Shown: positions 6,702 to 13,436, counted from the first letter of the stretch. The stretch: DNA of 13,604 bases from Oribacterium sp. (GCA_017940955.1 JAGAXP010000065.1:1-13604); one strand, 5' to 3'. Notes: a model not told the origin generated them from the sequence alone. Made by a program: numbers and translations.

Positions 6702-7745
6702 TTAGGCTGCCATTGCGATCAGCTTTTTGATCTCGCTGACCAACGCGTCTGTATACTCGGTTGTACTTGCATTTCCGCCGATGTCTCTTGTTGTGTGAAC
6801 ACCTGCGTTCATAACATTGCTGATTGCTGAACGGATAAGATCTGCATAATCATTTAATCCGATGTGATCCAGCATCATACATGCTGACCAAAGGAATGCT
6901 GTAGGATTTGCGATGTTCTTTCCTGCGATATCAGGAGCTGATCCATGAACTGCCTCGAACATTGCCATATCTGTTCCTACATTTGCTGAAGGCATGAGAC
7001 CTACACCACCAATGAGACCTGAAGTAAGATCTGTAAGGATATCGCCGTAAAGGTTCTCAGTTACAAGAACATCAAACTTTGTAGGATCCAGAACAAGATT
7101 CATGGCACAAGCATCAACTATCATGTTGTCTGCAATGATATCCGGATAATCCTTGGCAACCTCCTCAAATACATGGAGGAAAAGTCCGTCTGAAAGTTTC
7201 ATGATGTTTGCTTTATGGATGCAGGTTACCTTCTTACGTCCGCAGTTTCTTGCGAATTCAAAAGCTGAACGGCAGATCCTCTCAGACTTGCTTCTTGTGA
7301 TAACCTTGATGCTGTGCATCTCATCATCAGAGATCTTCTCTTCGATTCCTGCGTAAAGATCCTCTGTGTTCTCACGGAAAGTTACGATATCTGTATTTGG
7401 GAACGGAGTAACTACTGCCGGATTTGACTTTGCAGGTCTGAAGTTTGCGTAGAGATCGTATTTCTTTCTCATGGTAACATTCAGTGAACGGAATCCCTTA
7501 CCAACCGGTGTTGTGATGGGGCTCTTTAAAAGAACCTTTGTCTTCTCGAAGGAAGCGAATGCCTCGTCCGGAATAAGCTTTCCGTTTCTGTTGTACTCTG
7601 CTTCACCTACGTTGTATATATCAAACTTAACGGGAACATGAGCCGCCTGGAATACTGCAAATACAGAATCTGAAATCTCAGGTCCGATACCGTCACCCAT
7701 AAAGAATGTAACTGTCTTCATTGCCTTATTATCTGTTGCTCTCAT
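6702..7745 (-). CDS. NAD-type isocitrate dehydrogenase
   Basis: This 347-aa enzyme belongs to the isocitrate/isopropylmalate dehydrogenase family and should oxidatively decarboxylate isocitrate to 2-oxoglutarate. Visible features are GDGIGPEI at 17-24, the substrate loop RSLNVTMRKKYDLYANFRP with S87, N89, R93 and R103, FRENTEDLYAG with R124 and Y131, HKANI with K178, and metal-binding aspartates D211, D235 and D239. The S-x-N-x-x-x-R loop favours isocitrate over isopropylmalate. The cofactor segment EAVHGSAPDIAG...NIANPTA has Asp272 and Ile-Ala where NADP-dependent enzymes carry Lys and Tyr, so NAD is the likely cofactor. Length is right for the short NAD-type group. ATG 7745 has GGGAGG about 6 nt upstream; Met9 is a weaker start. 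It has its own promoter and terminator, downstream of the aconitase-like gene, forming a consecutive reaction pair. Homoisocitrate dehydrogenase is a less likely alternative. Confidence 0.9.
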   Translation of the reverse strand: MRATDNKAMKTVTFFMGDGIGPEISDSVFAVFQAAHVPVKFDIYNVGEAEYNRNGKLIPDEAFASFEKTKVLLKSPITTPVGKGFRSLNVTMRKKYDLYANFRPAKSNPAVVTPFPNTDIVTFRENTEDLYAGIEEKISDDEMHSIKVITRSKSERICRSAFEFARNCGRKKVTCIHKANIMKLSDGLFLHVFEEVAKDYPDIIADNMIVDACAMNLVLDPTKFDVLVTENLYGDILTDLTSGLIGGVGLMPSANVGTDMAMFEAVHGSAPDIAGKNIANPTAFLWSACMMLDHIGLNDYADLIRSAISNVMNAGVHTTRDIGGNASTTEYTDALVSEIKKLIAMAA

Positions 7746-7901
7746 AGTTTACCTCCCGCCCCATTGCTTTAATATTTTGTCGTTATATCGGGTCTTGAAT
7801 CATTTGTTGTTTTATCTCGTCTTTAAATGAATTGCAGACTCAACTTTGACTTTATGCTTTGTTTAGGACTTGTTTGTTGTGTCCTTTTTCTTATGTGTCT
7901 T

Positions 7902-7930
7902 ATGATATACCTCATTTAAGGACGTGTCAA
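7902..7930 (-). promoter_or_regulatory. Promoter of the isocitrate dehydrogenase gene
   Basis: On the minus strand a consensus TTGACA (7925-7930) is followed after 17 bp by TATCAT (7902-7907). The predicted start near 7895 gives a leader of about 150 nt, in which AGGAC/GTCCT (7865-7885) can form a small hairpin. The 444-nt gap between the dehydrogenase and hydratase genes otherwise holds the giant hairpin at 8001-8155. Confidence 0.7.
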
Positions 7931-8000
7931 GCATGTCTTTTATTATTTTTTGGAATGAGTTATATAACCGGGGGATTGTTATTCATTATGGAATGGGACA

Positions 8001-8155
8001 GAAAATGCAGGGGATGCGCGACGGCCCACGAGATTGAAAGGACACCCGGCCCTGTCATGTTCGCCCCGGATGCACTGACGTGCAGCCGGTTCGTACATGA
8101 CAGGGCCGGGTGTTCTTTCAACTCGCAAGCCTAGCCGCACATCCCCTGCATTTTC
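8001..8155 (-). repeat. Giant 155-nt hairpin after the hydratase gene
   Basis: Arms of about 60 nt (8001-8060 and 8095-8155) are almost fully complementary. The outer 16 bp (8001-8016 with 8140-8155) are perfect, and the inner block 8042-8060 with 8095-8113 gives 19 perfect pairs. The centre folds further through CCGG/CCGG and TGCAC/GTGCA around a 4-nt loop. Of four simple mismatch or wobble positions, three (8017/8139, 8021/8135, 8028/8126) become G-U pairs only in minus-strand RNA, while 8041/8114 pairs only as plus-strand wobble. The element starts 35 nt after the hydratase stop and is GC-rich against AT-rich flanks. No T-run, transposase or flanking target duplication is seen. Confidence 0.88.
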
Positions 8156-8189
8156 TTCACGTTATTTCGAAATTTACTGCTAAATATTT

Positions 8190-10454
8190 TTAACCTTTGT
8201 AATGATTAATCAAGCAGCCTGAAAGAAGTATGTTTCTTTCCTCATCAGTAAGTACGTCAAGAGTCGCTTTTATGGTGTTTATGGCATAGCTTTCGATTTC
8301 ACTGAAATCAAGGTTTTTTATGTCGTTTTCGGTATAGATGTCGAATTTATCGTTCAGGATTTGTATCTCAACTTCGCTTCTGCCGCTTCTTAGTATTTCT
8401 TTTATGTCCGAAATAAAGAGATATGTTCCGACGGGTATATCCAGGGGTTCTTCTGTACGTAATGGTAAGATGCCCCAGTTTATGAGGTTGCTTCGGTAGC
8501 GTTTTGTGGAGTATTCGTTGGCCAGGTTGGCAAAACCGCCGAGGACTTTCTGGCAGGAGGCTGCCTGTTCGCGGCTGGAGCCGTCTCCTATCTGATCAGA
8601 TATCATGATAGAACCAAGGGTTATGTTACCGGCTTTTCTGTCAAGGTTTAAAGCTGTTTCTATAGTTCTCAGGGCTTTTGCTCTGCCAACATATTCAGGG
8701 TCTCTGGAGATCATGGTGAAGCCGGAGATTTTTTCGGGATTTGATCTGTAGGAGCTGGCTTCTCCGGATGGGATAAGTTCGTCAGTTGTTACTGAGCCTT
8801 TATAGGAGCCGGCAACCTTCAGCAGGATATGATCTTTCAGGGGAGCCATTTCAGGCCAGTCAGCGATATTTGGTCCCTTAATCAGTTCTTCCGAAGGGTT
8901 CTCATGTCCGTAATTATCAAAGACCTGTTTTTCATATATCTTTCTGTTGAATGTGTGCTTAAGTTCACGGTAGTTTATGTCCTTAAGTTCATCTGCTCCG
9001 GTGAGTTTTCCGCCGTTTCTTACTGTTGCAGCTATTGAGCGGGCATCCATCAGGCATACTGCGGACATTTGTCCCTGACCGGGTTTGCTGCCTTCTCTGT
9101 TTGGATAGTTTCTTGTTACATGTCTGATAGAGATCTGATTATCTGCCGGTGCATCGGTGACGCCGAAGCAGGGACCGCATATGCATGGTCTCATGGTCAC
9201 ACCTGAAACAGCAAGCTCCGATCCTATACCTTTTGTCATCAGGTCTTCCATAACAGGAAGGGATGCAGGATTCACATGAAGATTCAGTTTATTGCCCGGA
9301 ATACCGTAAATGTCATCATTAAGACCTGCCTTCAGGATATCCGCTACAGCTACTATATTCTCAAAGAGTCCGCCTGCGCAGCCTGATATCAATGCCTGGT
9401 CCGGATAGAATTCACCATCCTTAATATGATTCATGATCCTGAAGGGTTCGCCATGGTTACCTTTTATCCTGTTGCCTTCTTCTTCGATCTCCTTCAATAT
9501 GTTTGTCATGTCGGATTTAAACACACGTATAGGCATAGCATGTGAGGGGTGGAAAGGCAGTGCAATCATGGGCTCAACATTATCCATATCTATTTCGATA
9601 AACTTGTCATAGTAGGCACCTTCTTCGATACGGAGGCACTTGTACTCCCCGGCTCTTCCATGCTCAGCCAGATACTGCTCCGTCAGCTCATCTGTTTCCC
9701 ATATGGAGCTTAATGCTGCCGATTCCGTTGTCATTACATCGATACCCATTCGGAATTCCATGGAAAGGTTCCTGATTCCGGGGCCCATTATTTCAAGTAC
9801 ATTATTTTTATTAAATCCGTTTGCGAATGTCTTTGCAATCAAAGCAAGTGCCACATCCATCGGTCCTACACCGGGTTTGGGCTTTCCGAAAAGTTTAATG
9901 CCTACAATTTGGGGATATGCTATATCATAGGTCTGTCCCACCAGCTGTTTTACAAGCTCACCGCCGCCTTCTCCTATACCCATGGTACCGAGAGCACCGT
10001 ATCTTGTATGTGAATCTGAACCAAGGATCATTTTTTCTCCTCCGGCCATCATTTCACGCATATACTGATGCAGTACTCCTCTGTATGGCGGAAGGAATAT
10101 TCCTCCGAATTTTTTTGCATTGGACAATCCAAAAGCATGATCATCCTCAAGTATGGTTCCACCTACAGCACATAATGTATTGTGACAATTGGACAGTACA
10201 TAAGGCATCGGAAACTTTTTGAGTCCTGAAGCTTTGGCTGTTTGCAGAATGTTTACATAGTTGTTATCCGGTGACACCATGCAGTCAAATTTAAGCTTAA
10301 GCTGCTCCATGTTACCGCTGTGATTATGTTTTTTCAGGATCTTATAAGCCATGGTTTTTTTACGGCCTTCTTCAACATTCCCGAAATTATCCGCTCCCAA
10401 AATCACATTATAAGACTTGTCTATAAAAACTCCATGTTCAATCAGTCTGACCAT
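8190..10454 (-). CDS. Aconitase-superfamily hydratase, YbhJ-like
   Basis: The 754-aa protein has aconitase architecture: a [4Fe-4S] catalytic portion (to about residue 510) and a swivel domain (about 545-700). Cluster ligands are C359 (SGCAGG), C426 and C429 in CGPC, the standard Cys/Cys-x-x-Cys set. GSDSHTRYG (145-153) and DGSSREQAA (624-632) match active-site motifs, and YRSNLINWGILPL (653-665) matches the end of the swivel domain. Size and pattern resemble E. coli YbhJ, a 753-aa aconitase-like protein of unproven substrate, more than AcnA, AcnB or PrpD. Expected chemistry is reversible hydration of an aconitate-type acid. ATG 10454 has AAGGAG 5 nt upstream. The neighbouring dehydrogenase suggests the product is isocitrate, and the PrpF-like gene suggests an aconitate isomer as feedstock. 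It could also be the cell's main aconitase. It is flanked by a leader hairpin (10474-10516) and a giant 3' hairpin. Confidence 0.9.
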   Translation of the reverse strand: MVRLIEHGVFIDKSYNVILGADNFGNVEEGRKKTMAYKILKKHNHSGNMEQLKLKFDCMVSPDNNYVNILQTAKASGLKKFPMPYVLSNCHNTLCAVGGTILEDDHAFGLSNAKKFGGIFLPPYRGVLHQYMREMMAGGEKMILGSDSHTRYGALGTMGIGEGGGELVKQLVGQTYDIAYPQIVGIKLFGKPKPGVGPMDVALALIAKTFANGFNKNNVLEIMGPGIRNLSMEFRMGIDVMTTESAALSSIWETDELTEQYLAEHGRAGEYKCLRIEEGAYYDKFIEIDMDNVEPMIALPFHPSHAMPIRVFKSDMTNILKEIEEEGNRIKGNHGEPFRIMNHIKDGEFYPDQALISGCAGGLFENIVAVADILKAGLNDDIYGIPGNKLNLHVNPASLPVMEDLMTKGIGSELAVSGVTMRPCICGPCFGVTDAPADNQISIRHVTRNYPNREGSKPGQGQMSAVCLMDARSIAATVRNGGKLTGADELKDINYRELKHTFNRKIYEKQVFDNYGHENPSEELIKGPNIADWPEMAPLKDHILLKVAGSYKGSVTTDELIPSGEASSYRSNPEKISGFTMISRDPEYVGRAKALRTIETALNLDRKAGNITLGSIMISDQIGDGSSREQAASCQKVLGGFANLANEYSTKRYRSNLINWGILPLRTEEPLDIPVGTYLFISDIKEILRSGRSEVEIQILNDKFDIYTENDIKNLDFSEIESYAINTIKATLDVLTDEERNILLSGCLINHYKG

Positions 10455-10473
10455 ATCTGCTCCTTATACAAAT

Positions 10474-10516
10474 AACAACACCTTCATAATCTAAATACGA
10501 TTATAAAGGCGTTGTT
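10474..10516 (-). promoter_or_regulatory. 18-bp leader hairpin just upstream of the hydratase ribosome binding site
   Basis: AACAACACCTT (10474-10484) pairs with AAGGCGTTGTT (10506-10516), and ATAATC (10486-10491) with GATTAT (10499-10504), leaving a 7-nt loop. The two interruptions, A10480/C10510 and C10485/A10505, are mismatches in plus-strand RNA but U-G and G-U wobbles in minus-strand RNA. Minus-strand RNA therefore forms a continuous 18-bp stem, ending 8 nt before AAGGAG. It may stabilise the hydratase mRNA, control its translation, or end the lysR transcript; no T-run follows. Confidence 0.7.
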
Positions 10517-10530
10517 CCCATAAGTAAAAT

Positions 10531-10580
10531 ATATCGATTTGAATACTTTTTATACGATATTATTTATCTGACATCTGTCA
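10531..10580. promoter_or_regulatory. Two dyads in the hydratase upstream region
   Basis: TGACA-TC-TGTCA (10569-10580) is a perfect dyad, and its flanking TATCTGACAT matches the repeat in the lysR leader. ATATCG (10531-10536) and CGATAT (10555-10560) form a second dyad with an 18-nt spacer. Both lie in the 166-nt gap between lysR and the hydratase gene. The first is a candidate LysR operator. A possible -10 (TATATT, complement of 10528-10533) has no good -35, which would fit an activator-dependent promoter; that is weak evidence. Confidence 0.4.
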
Positions 10581-10620
10581 TACCAAAGCTGCTGTATCTG
10601 ATCGAACATACTGTTTATCA

Positions 10621-11556
10621 TTATTTTTTAACTGCTTTGTCAGCGAATGCTTCCTTCATGGTTTTAATCAATGCCCGCTCTGCTTCATCAAGATAAATAC
10701 CGTCCTTATAAACCACATTCACATCCCATGAGTCTTCTTCATCACTGAAATTATAGACATTAAAATCAGGATTTTTAAAGGGTTCAATGGCTCTTTCCGG
10801 AACAATGGTTATGCCAAGACCGGAGCTTGCAAGCTGAGTAGCCGATATGCAGCTGGATACCTCCATAACTTCCTTGGGTATAAAATCATATCTCTTGAAG
10901 ACAGCATCGACCTTTCTTCTGATATACTGTCCTCTCTTCAGAATAATAAACGGCAGCTCCGATAATTTTTCAAAATCAACCCGTGGATAATCTCCCTCCG
11001 TTAAAGGATCTTTGATCCATTCTGAAGCAATCATATCTTTTGAAGTAACAAGATAAAGCCTCTCTGTATAAATATATTCAGTTCTGACCCCCGGTGGTAA
11101 ATGATTATCACCACCCGGCAAAACGCAAAAGGCTATTTTGTCATTCATCAGATTATTAATTATTTCTTCTGATTTTGACTCCTGAAGATATATTTCGACA
11201 TTTGGATATATTTCCCTGAATCTGCCTATAACCTTAGGAAGCATATATCCGGCTCTTTCTGTGGGTATACCAATGTTTATACGTCCCTTTTGACCATGAC
11301 CTATATCAGATAGCTCACGTCTCAGATTATCCTTCAAAACAAGTATCTGCCTTGCGGTTTTTACATATCGTTCCCCTGCATAGGTAAGACTTATGGGATT
11401 TGTTTTTCTGTCAAAAAGTTTTACACCCATATCTTCTTCAACCCTGGAAATTATATAACTCAAGGAAGGCTGGGATATATAAAGTTTTTTTGCAGCTTCC
11501 GTTACAGAATGATAATCCGCAACCGCAGTAATATAAGTCAACTCTCTAAAATCCAT
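10621..11556 (-). CDS. LysR-type transcriptional regulator
   Basis: The 311-aa protein begins MDFRELTYITAVADYHSVTEAA. Residues about 1-60 form the LysR winged helix-turn-helix (EAAKKLYISQPSLSYIISRVEEDMGVKLFDR), followed by a linker helix and a substrate-binding domain of two lobes from about residue 84 (RINIGIPTERAGYMLPKVIGRF). The late motif SSGLGITIVPERAI is typical of the ligand domain. Length is standard. I chose ATG 11556 because AGGAGGAG stands about 10 nt upstream; an in-frame ATG at 11577 overlaps that ribosome binding site and would add seven residues with no family counterpart. LysR regulators usually act as tetramers and respond to a pathway metabolite, here probably a tricarboxylate. 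The gene lies between the PrpF-like and hydratase genes, and its leader carries a tandem duplication. Likely targets are the TGACA...TGTCA dyads near 4076, 10574 and 11676. Confidence 0.93.
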   Translation of the reverse strand: MDFRELTYITAVADYHSVTEAAKKLYISQPSLSYIISRVEEDMGVKLFDRKTNPISLTYAGERYVKTARQILVLKDNLRRELSDIGHGQKGRINIGIPTERAGYMLPKVIGRFREIYPNVEIYLQESKSEEIINNLMNDKIAFCVLPGGDNHLPPGVRTEYIYTERLYLVTSKDMIASEWIKDPLTEGDYPRVDFEKLSELPFIILKRGQYIRRKVDAVFKRYDFIPKEVMEVSSCISATQLASSGLGITIVPERAIEPFKNPDFNVYNFSDEEDSWDVNVVYKDGIYLDEAERALIKTMKEAFADKAVKK

Positions 11557-11575
11557 AGAATCATTTCTCCTCCTC

Positions 11576-11693
11576 ATCTATTAATGCTGTTTTTTAGCCT
11601 TAATATCTGACTACACAGATGCACGTCTAACCGGATCTATAAACGCATGTTTTTCACCGTTTATATCTGACATACAGATGTCAATCTAACCGG
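11576..11693 (-). repeat. 59-bp tandem duplication forming the lysR leader
   Basis: Two head-to-tail copies of 59 bp (11635-11693 and 11576-11634) match at about 47 of 60 aligned columns by hand. Both begin CCGGTTAGA and end ATAGAT on the minus strand, and the second runs straight into the lysR ribosome binding site. Each copy holds two potential hairpins. In copy 1 they are TGACAT/ATGTCA (11668-11683) and ATAAACG/CGTTTAT (11639-11664). In copy 2 they are GAC-TGCA/TGTA-GTC (11609-11627) and ATTAA-GCT/AGC-TTAAT (11580-11604). The second hairpin keeps pairing while its bases differ. It could be a tandem RNA element or a duplicated operator/promoter. Confidence 0.65.
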
Positions 11694-11732
11694 CTACCAT
11701 TGAAAAAAGCGCCTGTCAGAAATCAACTCTGC

Positions 11733-11781
11733 AAAGGATAAAATAGCATAGCAAGTTTATGAATTCTAATATTTATCCTTT
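11733..11781. repeat. 10-bp inverted repeat upstream of lysR
   Basis: AAAGGATAAA (11733-11742) and TTTATCCTTT (11772-11781) are perfect complements separated by 29 AT-rich nt. It lies between the tandem duplication and the 3' hairpin of the PrpF-like gene, where a lysR promoter would be expected. I found no confident -35/-10 pair there. The rest of this 448-nt gap holds the duplication, the hairpin at 11862-11925 and AT-rich DNA. Confidence 0.4.
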
Positions 11782-11861
11782 AGTGTCAATTCTATTCTAA
11801 AGCACATCATAGAAGATATCTATAGATTGTTTGGATTTAAATATAATTTAAATTATTTGGT

Positions 11862-11925
11862 TATAACAGTTCAGCCGTGGTACATAAAGGACAGAGCCGG
11901 CTTATGTCACGGCTGAACTGTTATA
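11862..11925 (-). repeat. 18-bp perfect hairpin downstream of the PrpF-like gene
   Basis: TATAACAGTTCAGCCGTG (11862-11879) pairs perfectly with 11908-11925, and after a 2-nt bulge ACATAA (11882-11887) pairs with TTATGT (11902-11907). The next opposed bases, A11888 and C11901, would be a U-G wobble in minus-strand RNA. The hairpin begins 79 nt after the stop of the PrpF-like gene. The following sequence is AT-rich without a clean T-run. It is probably a terminator-like or stabilising 3' structure for the upstream gene. Confidence 0.8.
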
Positions 11926-12004
11926 TTTGGCTGTCAAAAGTATATCTGTAATAATACTTAAGCCGGTGCCGGTCTCTCTGTAAATTCATTAATAATACTG
12001 TAGA

Positions 12005-13153
12005 TTAATTTCTGATATATACATATCCGTCCATTATACGTCTGGCTGTTCTCTGAACTGCAACACCGGGAATCTTGTATCCGGCCGGATCATTACCTTC
12101 CTTGATAACTGTAGGAACCATAGTCATAATTCCGCTTGGATGACCTATTCTGACGGTTGTCTGACCACCCTTTACAGGAGCAATTTGATTTACTATAGTG
12201 CCCTCAAGAAAGGCTGCCGTAGATACTGAGCTTGCTGCTGTAAGAGGTATAGCTTTATGACATTTGAAAACAGAAATGACTCTGGCGCAGACATCCATCT
12301 TTCCTGCATCTACGTCTTTCCCTTCAATATCAACAAAATTCTTTGGAGCAGTAACAAATCCAACCTTCGGAACACCGGGTTGATTATCGGTAGCTTCTTT
12401 AAGATCCTTGGCCAGTCCCATCATAACGCAGGCAGTACCGCGGATTTTCTCAAGATTATCCATTACTTCGCTGTTAGAATTGATCTCTTCAGGAAGCTCT
12501 GTTCCCTTCATACCTAAATCTTCTGCCCTTACAAGTACGATGGGATTTGACACATCAATTATGGTAGATTCGATCTTTCCAAGACCGGGTATATCCAATA
12601 CATCCAGAACATTACCGGTAGGAAGAAGCTTACCTGTTTTAGAACCTGCAGGATTAAGAAAATCCACCTTTAATTCAGCAGCTGTTCCGTCAACTCCTGC
12701 AATTTCACAATCACCGTCCTGAGCAAATGTATGTGTTTCAGGATCGATCGGTACATCGACATTAATGTATTTATCCGTATTCTTATTAAGCATACGTACA
12801 GTTGTTACCGGCTCCTTAATATCAACCATACCTTCTTCAACACAGAATGCCGGAACTGCAGCAGTCATATTACCGCAATTTGATTTATAATCCACCTGAC
12901 GTTTTCCAACTATAACCTGGCCAACCAGATATTCAATGTCTACATCCTTTTCCTCTGATTTCCATATGATTACAATTTTGTTGTTGGAAGAAACAGTTCC
13001 ACCCATACCATCAATCTGCTTGGGATCGGGACTTCCCATAACCTCAAGAAAGATATCATCCCATTCGGCTTTGTCAGCAGGAAGATCTTCTTTCTTGAAT
13101 AAACAACCCTTAGATGTACCGCCACGCATAAATACTGTTCTAAATTTTCTCAT
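12005..13153 (-). CDS. PrpF-family isomerase (aconitate/methylaconitate isomerase-like)
   Basis: The 382-aa protein starts MRKFRTVFMRGGTSKG, the diagnostic PrpF N-terminus, and shows KSNCGNMTAAVPAFCVE (90-106) around Cys93, the NPAGSKTGKLLPTG segment, the late RIGHPSGIM and a RTARRIMDGYVYI C-terminus. PrpF proteins have the diaminopimelate-epimerase fold and isomerise double bonds of aconitate-type acids. Characterised members include PrpF of the methylcitrate pathway, which binds trans-aconitate, and GalD of gallate degradation; E. coli YbhH is an uncharacterised member. Length is slightly above the usual 350-390 midpoint and the protein looks intact. AAAGGAG precedes ATG 13153 by 7 nt. No methylcitrate synthase or lyase gene is nearby, so propionate metabolism is not indicated. 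With the adjacent hydratase and dehydrogenase genes, conversion of trans- to cis-aconitate is plausible. Family is sure, substrate is inference. Confidence 0.92.
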   Translation of the reverse strand: MRKFRTVFMRGGTSKGCLFKKEDLPADKAEWDDIFLEVMGSPDPKQIDGMGGTVSSNNKIVIIWKSEEKDVDIEYLVGQVIVGKRQVDYKSNCGNMTAAVPAFCVEEGMVDIKEPVTTVRMLNKNTDKYINVDVPIDPETHTFAQDGDCEIAGVDGTAAELKVDFLNPAGSKTGKLLPTGNVLDVLDIPGLGKIESTIIDVSNPIVLVRAEDLGMKGTELPEEINSNSEVMDNLEKIRGTACVMMGLAKDLKEATDNQPGVPKVGFVTAPKNFVDIEGKDVDAGKMDVCARVISVFKCHKAIPLTAASSVSTAAFLEGTIVNQIAPVKGGQTTVRIGHPSGIMTMVPTVIKEGNDPAGYKIPGVAVQRTARRIMDGYVYIRN

Positions 13154-13196
13154 ATCGCTTCTCCTTTATATATACTTACACAATCAACTATCATTA

Positions 13197-13222
13197 GATA
13201 TTTGAATTATAATTCAAATATC
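13197..13222. promoter_or_regulatory. 26-bp perfect palindrome upstream of the PrpF-like gene
   Basis: Bases 13197-13209 and 13210-13222 are exact reverse complements with no spacer (half-site GATATTTGAATTA). It begins 44 bp upstream of the PrpF-like start codon. A spacerless 26-bp perfect dyad is likely to be a dimer operator, possibly of the LysR protein or another regulator. The AT-rich flanks have several TATA-like strings but no clear promoter choice. Confidence 0.65.
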
Positions 13223-13280
13223 GTCATCCAGATAATATATATACTTATATCTTTGTTATAAGAAATATTCTATGCCCTTA

Positions 13281-13300
13281 ATCAGAATACTTTTTCTGAT
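13281..13300. repeat. 7-bp inverted repeat, ATCAGAA/TTCTGAT
   Basis: ATCAGAA (13281-13287) and TTCTGAT (13294-13300) are perfect complements around 6 nt. It lies in the 384-nt gap between the PrpF-like gene and the 23S rRNA, which otherwise holds the palindrome at 13197-13222, AT-rich DNA and the rRNA terminator. A second operator is possible but unsupported. Confidence 0.3.
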
Positions 13301-13401
13301 ATCCACACATTATTATCCATCGAATATGACATTAATTCTTTTAATAAATAAGTCTGGTGTAAAAAGAAAAGAAGGATAAGCACAATATATCATGACAAAA
13401 T

Positions 13402-13436
13402 AAAAAAAGCTTTCCAACTACTATAGTCAGAAAGCT
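13402..13436 (-). terminator. Intrinsic terminator of the rRNA operon
   Basis: On the minus strand AGCTTTC (13430-13436) pairs with GAAAGCT (13408-13414) and is followed directly by a run of T at 13407-13402 and more T-rich sequence. It lies about 100 nt beyond the 23S rRNA 3' end and separates the rRNA operon from the PrpF-like gene. Confidence 0.85.

Noticed and set aside
7859..8134. Plus-strand 91-codon open frame upstream of the hydratase 3' end
   Set aside because: It runs through the giant hairpin and opposite the dehydrogenase promoter; its residues follow the palindrome and look non-coding.
8001..8155. Insertion sequence or MITE
   Set aside because: No transposase and no clear flanking target duplication; the other long hairpins in the window share its form but not its sequence. 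Kept as an unexplained hairpin instead.
6702..10454. Leucine-pathway pair (isopropylmalate isomerase and dehydrogenase)
   Set aside because: The dehydrogenase has the isocitrate-type SLN...R loop, and the hydratase is a single 754-aa chain with a fused swivel domain, not separate LeuC and LeuD.
11576..11693. CRISPR-like repeat
   Set aside because: There are only two adjoining copies with no spacers, they are diverged, and no cas genes are nearby.
12005..13153. Methylcitrate (propionate) pathway prp cluster
   Set aside because: Only the PrpF-like gene fits; no methylcitrate synthase, methylisocitrate lyase or PrpD-type gene is in the window.
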